From Viridibacillus sp050279675 (lineage in GTDB: Bacteria; Bacillota; Bacilli; Bacillales_A; Planococcaceae), in contig NZ_JBNNUK010000030.1 in NCBI RefSeq assembly GCF_050279675.1, positions 1 to 24,465 on the forward strand: a DNA stretch of 24,465 nt, in the 5' to 3' direction. The position numbers and the translations under genes were made by a program. This document shows, one piece after another, positions 1 through 5,777 of the stretch. The notes beneath the pieces were generated by a model. It had not been told where the DNA came from. It did no database searches and worked only from the letters and a program-made list of their open reading frames with translations. Numbering within the stretch: position 1 is the first letter of the stretch; every line of letters starts with the position of its first letter.

Positions 1-103
1 CATCGACAAAGCATGCGTAATGAACGCGCTTCGCGATGTCTATACCAACGACGAGTGTATTATCAGTTACTTGATTAATTTTGTAATTCATTTTAAAATG
101 CAT
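1..103 (-). CDS. IS110 family transposase, N-terminal fragment (runs off left edge)
   Basis: The minus-strand reading frame starts at an ATG at 103 and runs off the window. It encodes 34 residues that include VVGIDIAK followed by VHYA. This is the first acidic motif of the RuvC-like DEDD catalytic domain of IS110 family recombinases, and the Asp of GIDIAK is the first catalytic acid. The start is supported by an AGGAGG ribosome binding site about eight bases upstream; a second ATG four codons later is less well placed. IS110 enzymes act on DNA with a structured bridge RNA made from the element. The C-terminal Tnp20 domain with its catalytic Ser is not in the window, so activity cannot be judged. 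Confidence 0.8.
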   Translation of the reverse strand, partial: MHFKMNYKINQVTDNTLVVGIDIAKRVHYACFVD

Positions 104-209
104 TTAGGAGTCCTCCTTGTATATGATGGGTCAATGGTCGTTGACACTCAGCATCATACTAGAGGGCTCTTTTTCTTTCAAGACCCTGAACATCTTTCAA
201 ACAGGAATG
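104..209 (-). ncRNA. candidate IS110 bridge RNA / structured 5' end
   Basis: This non-coding end lies directly upstream of the transposase start and can form two stem-loops. In the first, TATGATG (122-128) pairs with CATCATA (152-158), enclosing an internal loop and a second helix of GTCAA (130-134) with TTGAC (141-145). In the second, AGGG and TCT around 163-170 pair with AGA and CCCT at 181-187. IS110 elements are known to encode a bridge RNA in a non-coding end, with internal loops that pair with target and donor DNA. The stem, internal loop, stem layout fits this. At about 105 bases it is shorter than the IS621 RNA, so the RNA may extend into the transposase gene, or this may be an IS1111-type element whose RNA lies at the other end. 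Confidence 0.35.
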
Positions 210-226
210 CTGCCCCTTTAGTTAAA
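210..226 (-). repeat. Dispersed repeat, half copy at the IS110 boundary (copy 0)
   Basis: CTGCCCC followed by TTTAGTTAAA matches the centre and right arm of the repeat's palindrome and is identical to those bases of the copy at 13205. The left arm (TTGAACTAAC in other copies) is absent and is replaced by IS110 sequence. It lies just 3' of the Lon-like gene, the usual place for this repeat. Confidence 0.6.
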
Positions 227-242
227 TTGGAAAATTAGCCGT

Positions 243-1148
243 CTAATACGCTCTACTTAGTTTCTCATTCAATTCTTCGATTAGGTCGATAGCTTGATCA
301 ATATGGTTAACATCAAATATCTCTAATTTTAGATTTTGCACTTCCTTAACTTCGCTAGCTTCTGTAGCATTTTCACGAGGGATAATCATAAATGGATAAG
401 CATTTTCCTCCGCAATCAATAACTTTTCTTTAATTATGCCAATTGGCTTAACATCTCCAGAAGCAGTTAGTGCACCTGTTACCCCAAAAGTTAAGTCATT
501 TTTAAGTTTCCCTTGTGCAATCAAACCCGTCAATGCTAATCCAAGTCCCGCACTATCTCATGGAAAATCTTTCCTATTTAAAAATCCGTTGATACTTGAT
601 GGATCATCTCCAAGATACTGCTTTACATTTCTCCCCATAATAGCGAATTCATCTTTTTGAATTCTTAACCATTTCAGAAGTTCAGCATTTTTACTCTCAT
701 AACGAATCTTATTGTTTAGTTTATATAAATCAATGATATTTAAATTTTCTTTTTCTAAACTTCTTATAATTAGTTCTTTATCTTCAACATATTCAATATC
801 AATAGTACTAACAACCATTATGTGTATCCCTGACTCGTCGAAAACTTCAATGGGTTTTACATGAAAACTAGCAGTATATGTATAAGACTCATACCATAAA
901 AGGCGAATTTCAAAACATAATAATAAAGCTAATATGATTGTAAGCCACCTTATTTCCCCTATCCTAGATTTATCATTTCGAAAAACAACTAAATTTATTA
1001 ACATGATTACTAATCCGACAAATATAGTACCTATAAAAATAAATGAGTTTATAAAATCTTTAAAATAGGCGTACCACAACATTAAATAAAAAATGATAAT
1101 GGCAAAACACAATATTAAAAAAGGCATATTTCTTTTTTTAACATTCAA
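243..1148 (-). pseudogene. Membrane-anchored Lon-like (S16) serine protease, interrupted by one in-frame TGA
   Basis: One continuous minus-strand frame of 301 codons is broken only by a TGA at 558-560 (codon 197). Residues 1-95 hold about three hydrophobic membrane segments. The C-terminal part is a Lon-type S16 proteolytic domain. DSAG at codons 198-201 carries the nucleophile Ser199, and GIIKEK carries the probable catalytic Lys240, 41 residues later, close to the Ser-Lys spacing of Lon. There is no AAA+ ATPase domain, so this resembles small membrane-linked S16 proteases. The TGA stands where Lon families have Gly in G-x-S-A-G, so a single GGA-to-TGA change would explain it. As written, translation stops just before the active site and gives a 196-residue protein with no protease domain. 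The start at 1148 has an AGGAGA ribosome binding site. IS110 lies immediately downstream. Confidence 0.75.
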
Positions 1149-1239
1149 ACTGATCTCTCCTTTTGTTTATTGCAATAACCAACTCCATGAGTTTCCAAAA
1201 TAATAACAACTTCGACGAACCTACGTATATTCCTGCTTA

Positions 1240-1330
1240 TTCAACTAACCTGTCACGTTAGTTCAATAAAAAAAGAGCTGTCTGAACAGCTCAACGATCT
1301 TTTACTAAAGCACCCATTAGTTGAAGAAGA
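1240..1330 (-). repeat. Dispersed structured repeat, copy 1
   Basis: This full unit lies 19 bases downstream of the GNAT gene. It contains a palindrome of AACTAAC, seven bases, GTTAGTT (1242-1262), then the hairpin GAGCTGTCTGAACAGCTC (1275-1292), which is followed by a T-run when read on the minus strand, and then a second half-palindrome ending in CACCCATTAGTTGAAG. The hairpin and T-run should act as a rho-independent terminator for the GNAT gene. Confidence 0.85.
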
Positions 1331-1349
1331 TTGAAACCCAAATAAAGAA

Positions 1350-1775
1350 TTACTTTATCATCTTAATAAAGTATTTTGGTGATTCAGAATAGCCTTGGCG
1401 GGAATAAAATCTATGTGCATCAATTCTTCTTGAATGACAATGAACCTCAAGTCTGTCACAGTTTCTCTTCTTAGCTAGCTCAGTACAAAACTCTTCAATC
1501 TCATGTCCAATTCCCTTTCCTCTAATTGTTTTATCTACTGCAAAATAACTTAATCTAGCAAAATCACCTATTAATGCTATTTGAGGTATGTAATGCATTG
1601 AAATAAAAGCAATTACTCTTTCATTATCCTCATAAACCAATAATTCCTCATCAGGATGAGTTATGAGTCTTTCTATTTTATCTTTAATGAAGGTCTCAGT
1701 ATCTAAATAATCCAACTGGCCTAGCAAATCCCATATTGCTTTCCAATCCTTTATAATTGCTCTTCTAATTCCCAC
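1350..1775 (-). CDS. GNAT family N-acetyltransferase
   Basis: This 141-residue protein has the GCN5-related acetyltransferase fold. It begins IRRAIIKDWKAIWDLL, a typical beta1-alpha1 opening. Motif A is LSYFAVDKTIRGKGIG (about residues 76-91), in which R-G-K-G-I-G is the acetyl-CoA pyrophosphate-binding loop. The C-terminal HRFYSRQGY is the typical alpha4-beta6 end. The acyl acceptor cannot be told from the sequence. The GTG start at 1775 is chosen for an AGGGAG site about nine bases upstream. It is a single-gene unit with repeat copy 1 as its terminator and repeat copy 2 behind it, and it shares no operon with its neighbours. Confidence 0.85.
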   Translation of the reverse strand: MGIRRAIIKDWKAIWDLLGQLDYLDTETFIKDKIERLITHPDEELLVYEDNERVIAFISMHYIPQIALIGDFARLSYFAVDKTIRGKGIGHEIEEFCTELAKKRNCDRLEVHCHSRRIDAHRFYSRQGYSESPKYFIKMIK

Positions 1776-1833
1776 TTAACTACACTCCCTAAGATAATTA
1801 ATACACAACTATATATTATATTCATCATCTTTA

Positions 1834-1860
1834 TTGAACTATCCTGCTCCGTTAGTTTAA
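1834..1860 (-). repeat. Dispersed repeat, palindrome only (copy 2)
   Basis: TTGAACTA, CCTGCTCC and GTTAGTTTAA correspond to the first palindrome of the repeat. The terminator hairpin and second half-palindrome are missing. It lies between the GNAT gene's upstream side and the separate terminator of the alpha/beta hydrolase gene. Confidence 0.7.
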
Positions 1861-1905
1861 GTACATTTTTTCTCAACCTTTATCGTGATTTACTTATATC
1901 TAAAT

Positions 1906-1954
1906 AAAAAATCATCTCACCCCTATGAAATTTATAGAGGATAGATGATTTTAA
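1906..1954 (-). terminator. Rho-independent terminator of the alpha/beta hydrolase gene
   Basis: AAAATCATCT and AGATGATTTT form a ten-base-pair outer stem, continued by CCTCTAT with ATAGGGG. On the minus strand the stem ends in a T-rich tail. It lies about 70 bases after the hydrolase stop codon and is unrelated to the dispersed repeat. Confidence 0.75.
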
Positions 1955-2026
1955 TCAAACTTTATTATAAATAATCAATCTTTTTTACAAATCTACAATT
2001 GGCGACGGTGTTGCTATTCCGAGTCG

Positions 2027-2806
2027 TTATGCAAAAGAAGATAATAATTGGTTGAATCTATCGCGCTCCTCTAAAAAAGCACAATGGCCGCTGTATTGGA
2101 ACGGAACTAGCTTCGAATTTTTGATTAGCTTATTTGTTTCCTCAGCTTGGGTAAACGGAACGACTTTATCATGAATTCCGTGAATAATTAACGTGGGTAC
2201 TTCGATCTGACCGAGATCGTTGTAAACATTTTCATCTCTAAGCGTGACCATAATGGCGGAAGTCGCCCAATTCGCCGCTTGTAATCCCATTAAAACGAAC
2301 CAATCGGATTTCGGTTCGGAAATATACTGAAAGAAAAAAATTCCCGTTTGGTCTTGCAGCATTTGCGGTCGGTCATGATTTGTATCTTCGATGATTTTAT
2401 TTGTAAATTCTTTTGGAACGCTAAATGGAGAGGCCGCGTCGATCAGGACGAGTTTAGATACCCCATACCCTTTGTAACGAGCCATATAACGAATCGAGAT
2501 CGCGCCTCCTGTAGAGTGTCCTGCTAGTGTTATGTTTTTTAACTGTAACGCCTCGATGACCATGCGGACATCATCTGCTAATCTATCGAAACTGTACCCG
2601 CTAAAAGGTTTATCCGAATTTCCATATCCCCTCCAATCCATTCCGATACAACGATAACCAAGCGTTGGAAGGTAGTTAAACTGATATTCGAACTGGTTAT
2701 GGTTTAGCGGCCATCCATGAATAAAAAGTATCGTTTTATTTCCCTCCGGATTGATGTCCTCTATAAATACGTTGACGCCTGGTTCTACAGTTACAAAGTA
2801 TCCCAA
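2027..2806 (-). CDS. Alpha/beta hydrolase (haloperoxidase/esterase-like)
   Basis: The protein has 259 residues if it starts at the TTG at 2806, which has GGGGTGA five bases upstream. An upstream ATG at 2854 would add 16 residues without a good ribosome binding site. It carries all the alpha/beta hydrolase landmarks: HGWP (oxyanion region) near residue 30, the nucleophile elbow GHSTGG, the acid in IIHGIHDKVVP, and the catalytic His in SGHCAFLE near the C-terminus. It resembles the non-haem chloroperoxidase/arylesterase group that includes B. subtilis YdjP; the substrate is unknown. The gene is visibly richer in G and C than its neighbours, which suggests recent arrival. It has its own terminator. 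Confidence 0.85.
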   Translation of the reverse strand: MGYFVTVEPGVNVFIEDINPEGNKTILFIHGWPLNHNQFEYQFNYLPTLGYRCIGMDWRGYGNSDKPFSGYSFDRLADDVRMVIEALQLKNITLAGHSTGGAISIRYMARYKGYGVSKLVLIDAASPFSVPKEFTNKIIEDTNHDRPQMLQDQTGIFFFQYISEPKSDWFVLMGLQAANWATSAIMVTLRDENVYNDLGQIEVPTLIIHGIHDKVVPFTQAEETNKLIKNSKLVPFQYSGHCAFLEERDRFNQLLSSFA

Positions 2807-2850
2807 GTGTATCACCCCAATTATTAAAAAATAATTTCTCATCAAGATAT

Positions 2851-3054
2851 TCACCCAAGGCAGAGTGTATACCTAATTTCGGCGTTAAAATTTGTTGAGA
2901 TAGCGCGATGAATACATGCATAAGAAACGCCTAACGAAGGTAAGGGGATTTTTCGATTTTTAATGCACGGGCGGAGAGCCTCCTCAGGTATGTAAATCCA
3001 TAACATAATTACTATCCAAATAACTCCTGCAATTAAGGATAATACACCCATCAT
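2851..3054 (-). CDS. Small membrane protein, hypothetical, possibly decayed at its C-terminus
   Basis: This 67-residue reading frame starts at an ATG with AAGGTAGG just upstream. It opens with one clear hydrophobic segment (residues 3-21) and then a basic, Pro- and Cys-containing tail that shows no domain. Another reading frame is open across the second half, so the C-terminal part may be frameshifted. It lies upstream of the alpha/beta hydrolase gene on the same strand and could be co-transcribed with it. I do not recognise the family. Confidence 0.4.
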   Translation of the reverse strand: MMGVLSLIAGVIWIVIMLWIYIPEEALRPCIKNRKIPLPSLGVSYACIHRAISTNFNAEIRYTLCLG

Positions 3055-3122
3055 TAAACCTACCTTTTTATGTTTAAAGCTTTATGATTTTAACTCGAGA
3101 CAATAAAGTATACAATAGCTTC

Positions 3123-3214
3123 TTCAACTAACCTGCCCCGTTAGTTGAAGAAAAAAAAGAGCTGTCTGAACAGCTCAAAGATATTCTACTAAAGCTACCC
3201 GTTAGTTGAAGAAG
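3123..3214 (-). repeat. Dispersed structured repeat, copy 3 (most regular copy)
   Basis: The first palindrome is perfect: TTCAACTAAC, CTGCCCC, GTTAGTTGAA (10-7-10). The terminator hairpin GAGCTGTCTGAACAGCTC is at 3159-3176, with eight T residues after it on the minus strand. The unit closes with ACCCGTTAGTTGAAG. A further fragment of the same half-palindrome (CCCTTTAGTTGAAG) lies at 3244-3257, between this copy and the NUDIX stop codon. Confidence 0.9.
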
Positions 3215-3286
3215 AAACAAGAGACACTTATTAAACAAATGCGCCCTTTAGTTGAAGCTTCAATTCACTGTTAAGATAAAAAATAA

Positions 3287-3787
3287 TTAAAAACCAACAG
3301 TCTCTTTGATGGCTGACCATTGTATTTCAGATTTAGATTCATTGTTAGTTATCATCGTTCCAACAAAAATGTCATCAATATATTTATAATTCAAATAGTG
3401 TTCAATAGTTAAATTGATAATTTTTGAGGTATATAAATCTGATAATTCATTCTTAGGAACCCAAAATAATTCTCCTTCATCAGATGGAATAAAGTTCTTA
3501 TGCTTTGTTTCTCCGAAGTAAACATATTGTTGACGTATTTCTCCGCTATTCTTTTCAAGCAGAATATATTTAAGCCTAAAGTTTTTGATTTCATCTTTTT
3601 TAAACCCTGTCTCTTCTTCAATCTCCCTGTAACTAGCCTTCATTGGTGAATTAATTTCATTGGATTCCATATGCCCTCCAATTCCACCCCAAAATTCAAA
3701 ATTAAAGATTTTACTTTTTTCCTTTTTCATCATTAATACACTTCCTTGATGAATTAGGAATGCAGTTGCCATTTGTCGGACTTCCAA
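3287..3787 (-). CDS. NUDIX hydrolase
   Basis: This protein of about 166 residues belongs to the NUDIX superfamily of nucleoside-diphosphate-linked pyrophosphatases. The NUDIX box is the stretch from GGHMESNE to REIEEETGF. The metal-binding REIEEETG is intact, but nine residues rather than the usual seven separate the first Glu from Arg-Glu, a two-residue insertion. The TTG at 3787 is the preferred start because GGAGAGG lies nine bases before it. The GTG at 3814 has no ribosome binding site, and the ATG at 3772 is a weaker alternative. The substrate is unknown. It is a single-gene unit between repeat copies 3 and 4. Confidence 0.8.
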   Translation of the reverse strand: MEVRQMATAFLIHQGSVLMMKKEKSKIFNFEFWGGIGGHMESNEINSPMKASYREIEEETGFKKDEIKNFRLKYILLEKNSGEIRQQYVYFGETKHKNFIPSDEGELFWVPKNELSDLYTSKIINLTIEHYLNYKYIDDIFVGTMITNNESKSEIQWSAIKETVGF

Positions 3788-3822
3788 TAATACCATCCTC
3801 TCCATAATTTCCACTTATTTTA

Positions 3823-3910
3823 TTCACTTGCCCCTTTAGTTGAAGAAAAAAAAATCTGTCTGAACAGCTCAAAGGTCTTCTTACTAAAGCACCCCGTTAG
3901 TTTAATAAAT
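3823..3910 (-). repeat. Dispersed structured repeat, copy 4 (degenerate hairpin)
   Basis: The unit order is as in copy 3, but the left arm of the first palindrome is eroded (TTCACTTG). The terminator hairpin has lost its outer pairs: AATCTGT replaces GAGCTGT, leaving CTGT paired with ACAG at 3856-3867. It lies 58 bases downstream of the gene at 3969. Confidence 0.8.
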
Positions 3911-3968
3911 TCTTCAAACTACATATGACATTAATTATTTTGAGGTATTTTTATAAGATAACTATTCA

Positions 3969-4370
3969 TTATTTACTTTCTAAGATAATCTCCTCTTCAT
4001 TATCATTCCAACTAATTGTGAAAACTGGTTTATCCTTTTCAGTTAAAGTTCCTTTAAATATTGCAGAACCAGAGCTTGTATACAGCCCGTTTTCATCTAA
4101 TTCAATTATACCTTGGCCCCATTTACCAAGTTTAGTTTGTACTGCGAATTGAAATTCTCCAATACTGCTTAAATCTGAACCCTGATATTTCAAGTTAATA
4201 GAACGTTGCACTTCTTCTTTACCTATATTATTGAATGTATATGCAACTTTCCCATTTTCATTTTCCCCTTCATAAGTGAGCTTTTCATCACTTCCACTTT
4301 GTCCAAATAGAAAATAACTCCCAATGCCTAAAATTCCTACTACAAATATTCCAACTAAAATTTTTTTCAT
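3969..4370 (-). CDS. Hypothetical membrane-anchored or secreted small protein
   Basis: This 133-residue protein has a Lys-Lys start and a hydrophobic stretch at residues 4-23 that can act as an uncleaved anchor or signal peptide. No lipobox Cys is seen. The rest is polar and probably beta-rich (TISWNDNEEEIILESK at the end). The ATG start has GAGAGG about ten bases upstream. I do not recognise the family. It is a single-gene unit between repeat copies 4 and 5. Confidence 0.6.
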   Translation of the reverse strand: MKKILVGIFVVGILGIGSYFLFGQSGSDEKLTYEGENENGKVAYTFNNIGKEEVQRSINLKYQGSDLSSIGEFQFAVQTKLGKWGQGIIELDENGLYTSSGSAIFKGTLTEKDKPVFTISWNDNEEEIILESK

Positions 4371-4428
4371 TTATTCAATCCTCTCACTCTCACTTAATTA
4401 GATTATACCGAATTAATCCAAACGCTTG

Positions 4429-4518
4429 TTGAACTATTCTGCTCCTTTAGTTGAAGAAGAAAAAAAGAGCTGTCTGAACAGCTCAAGGATCTTCTACTAA
4501 AGCTCCCGTTAGTTGAAG
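4429..4518 (-). repeat. Dispersed structured repeat, copy 5
   Basis: The first palindrome is imperfect (TTGAACTA, TTCTGCTCC, TTTAGTTGAA). The hairpin GAGCTGTCTGAACAGCTC is at 4467-4484 with an A-run before it, so a T-run on the minus strand. The unit closes with CTCCCGTTAGTTGAAG. It lies 21 bases after the stop codon of the gene at 4540. Confidence 0.85.
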
Positions 4519-4539
4519 ATGAAACCTATTTTTCATTTA

Positions 4540-4845
4540 TCAATCCCTCTCTATTGACTGATAAATTTTCAATGACTTTCCATGTTTAGTTCCTGGATAA
4601 TACTCCACTTCACAGTAGTAGTTACCTTCTTCTACTCTTTGATAATCCTTAAGAAACATTATGCTATTTTTTCCAAAATTAGCTTCCGTATGTCCTCCTC
4701 TTATTATATCGAATATGACGATTTCACGATCCCCTTTAAATTGTTTCGCCTTATTAGCTAAAACGTAAGATAGATCGGACGAAAAATGCCAAAAATCACA
4801 TATTAAAACAAAAGAAGAACCTCCTTTTTGATTAATCTTTTTCAA
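4540..4845 (-). CDS. Hypothetical protein, 5' end probably frameshifted
   Basis: The open frame is up to 101 residues from a TTG at 4845 that has no ribosome binding site. A strong AAAGGAGG lies inside this frame at about 4815-4825. The TTG eight bases after it is in another frame and stops at once. One extra T in the run that follows would join that start to the long frame (reading through FLICDFWHF), so a single-base loss in a T-run is likely. The remaining protein ends in a Tyr- and Gly-rich region (NYYCEVEYYPGTKHG). I do not recognise the family, and it may be a recent pseudogene. Repeat copy 5 follows it. Confidence 0.45.
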   Translation of the reverse strand: MKKINQKGGSSFVLICDFWHFSSDLSYVLANKAKQFKGDREIVIFDIIRGGHTEANFGKNSIMFLKDYQRVEEGNYYCEVEYYPGTKHGKSLKIYQSIERD

Positions 4846-4925
4846 AATAGAGGTTTCTTTTGTTGAATTCAGATGGACTTTGTTTTTATATTTATTTAAT
4901 TTTCTTTCTTTTCAAACAAAAAAAG

Positions 4926-4980
4926 TTGCATGACGTTTCAAGTATGTATATAATGTGAATATAGTATATATACATTATAT
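4926..4980 (+). promoter_or_regulatory. Promoter and inverted-repeat operator of the GntR/ABC operon
   Basis: A sigma-A-type promoter is visible: TTGCAT (4926-4931), 17 bases, then TATAAT (4949-4954). The arms ATATAATGT (4948-4956) and ACATTATAT (4972-4980) are a perfect nine-base inverted repeat that overlaps the -10 box and encloses the palindrome GTATATATAC (4964-4973). YtrA-type GntR repressors bind such sites, so autoregulation by the regulator at 5401 is likely. The leader to the first start codon is about 120 bases long. Confidence 0.65.
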
Positions 4981-5079
4981 ATGAATGTAGGTAATTATGT
5001 GTAAATCGTTCTTAAATGACAATTAATGAAGAAGTAATCAACCAACACACTAACACTCTAAGAGAGGAGACGTGTTCAA

Positions 5080-5385
5080 ATGATAGGCATAGAAAAAAAC
5101 CATAATATTAATCTAGCAAAACGCTGGATGATCACCATTGGTATATTTTTTATTGTTCAATTAATCTTTATAGCCGTTGATGGCACTTTCCTGGAGCCAA
5201 ACATAAATGATAGTGATAACTTATTTGCCAGGTTAGCAAGATGGATTTTGGACTTGAAGCTCTTTACTAAATGGATTGCCCCTTATTCCTTTCCATTTTT
5301 TAATATGTTCATGACAATTCACGTTATTGCTATACTGATTCAAGCAGTTCATGACATTATTTCAAGTATGTTTTCAAAAAAATAA
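5080..5385 (+). CDS. Small membrane protein (possibly YfzA-like), first gene of the ABC operon
   Basis: This 101-residue protein has a membrane segment at about residues 15-33 and another near 75-95. Between them is an amphipathic stretch with FARLARWILDLKLFTKW. The start is supported by GAGAGGAG about ten bases upstream. The overall layout resembles YfzA-like small membrane proteins, a tentative match. It lies 15 bases before the GntR gene and under the same promoter, so it may be a partner or sensor of the transporter, but its function is unknown. Confidence 0.65.
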   Translation: MIGIEKNHNINLAKRWMITIGIFFIVQLIFIAVDGTFLEPNINDSDNLFARLARWILDLKLFTKWIAPYSFPFFNMFMTIHVIAILIQAVHDIISSMFSKK

Positions 5386-5400
5386 AGAAGAGGGATTAGC

Positions 5401-5772
5401 ATGCAAATTATTATTTCCAACAGTTCAAAGGAGCCGATTTATGAACAAATTACGCATCAAATTAAGTCGTCTATTTTAGCAGGTGAACTACAGGAGGGGT
5501 CAGCAATACCTTCTATGCGTAACCTCGCAAAGGATTTACAAATTAGTGTTATTACGACGAAACGTGCCTATGAGGAATTGGAGAAAGCGGGCTTTATCTA
5601 TTCCATTGTCGGGAAAGGTTCTTTTGTCGCAGAGCAAAATTTAGAGGTTATAAGAGAGAAGAAGCTAAAGGTCATTGAGGAGCAGCTGAGTGCGGTCATA
5701 ACAAATAGCAGAGAAATTGGCCTTTCACTTGATGAGTTGAAGCAATTATTGAAGATTTTATATGAGGAGTGA
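5401..5772 (+). CDS. GntR family transcriptional regulator, YtrA subfamily
   Basis: This 123-residue protein has the N-terminal GntR winged helix (residues 8-75): PIYEQITHQIKSSILAGELQ, then IPSMRNLAKDLQISVITTKRAYEELEKAGFI. It ends with a short coiled-coil-like tail rather than a large ligand domain, the mark of the YtrA subfamily, whose genes sit in ABC-transporter operons. The start has AGAGGG upstream. It lies six bases before the ATPase gene. It very probably represses its own operon through the dyad at 4948-4980. The inducer is unknown; in related systems it is often a cell-envelope-active compound. Confidence 0.85.
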   Translation: MQIIISNSSKEPIYEQITHQIKSSILAGELQEGSAIPSMRNLAKDLQISVITTKRAYEELEKAGFIYSIVGKGSFVAEQNLEVIREKKLKVIEEQLSAVITNSREIGLSLDELKQLLKILYEE

Positions 5773-5777
5773 AATGA

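Larger units (their letters stand above)
1..209 (-). mobile_element. IS110 family element, transposase-start end, cut by the window edge
   Basis: The element is recognised from the N-terminus of its transposase on the minus strand and from about 105 bases of structured non-coding DNA upstream. The inner boundary is inferred to lie near 209-211, because from there on the sequence matches the dispersed repeat seen elsewhere in this window (CTGCCCC followed by TTTAGTTAAA, as at 13205-13235). The first bases of that match are CT, the core dinucleotide known for the IS110 family member IS621. The rest of the element lies left of the window. Confidence 0.7.

Noticed and set aside
20..238. Plus-strand reading frame of 72 residues at the left edge
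   Set aside because: It is antisense to the IS110 transposase start and its structured end, and no family resemblance is seen.
558..560. Selenocysteine decoding of the TGA in the Lon-like gene
   Set aside because: The position is Gly in the family, no selenocysteine insertion hairpin is evident after it, and other broken genes here carry TAG and TAA as well.
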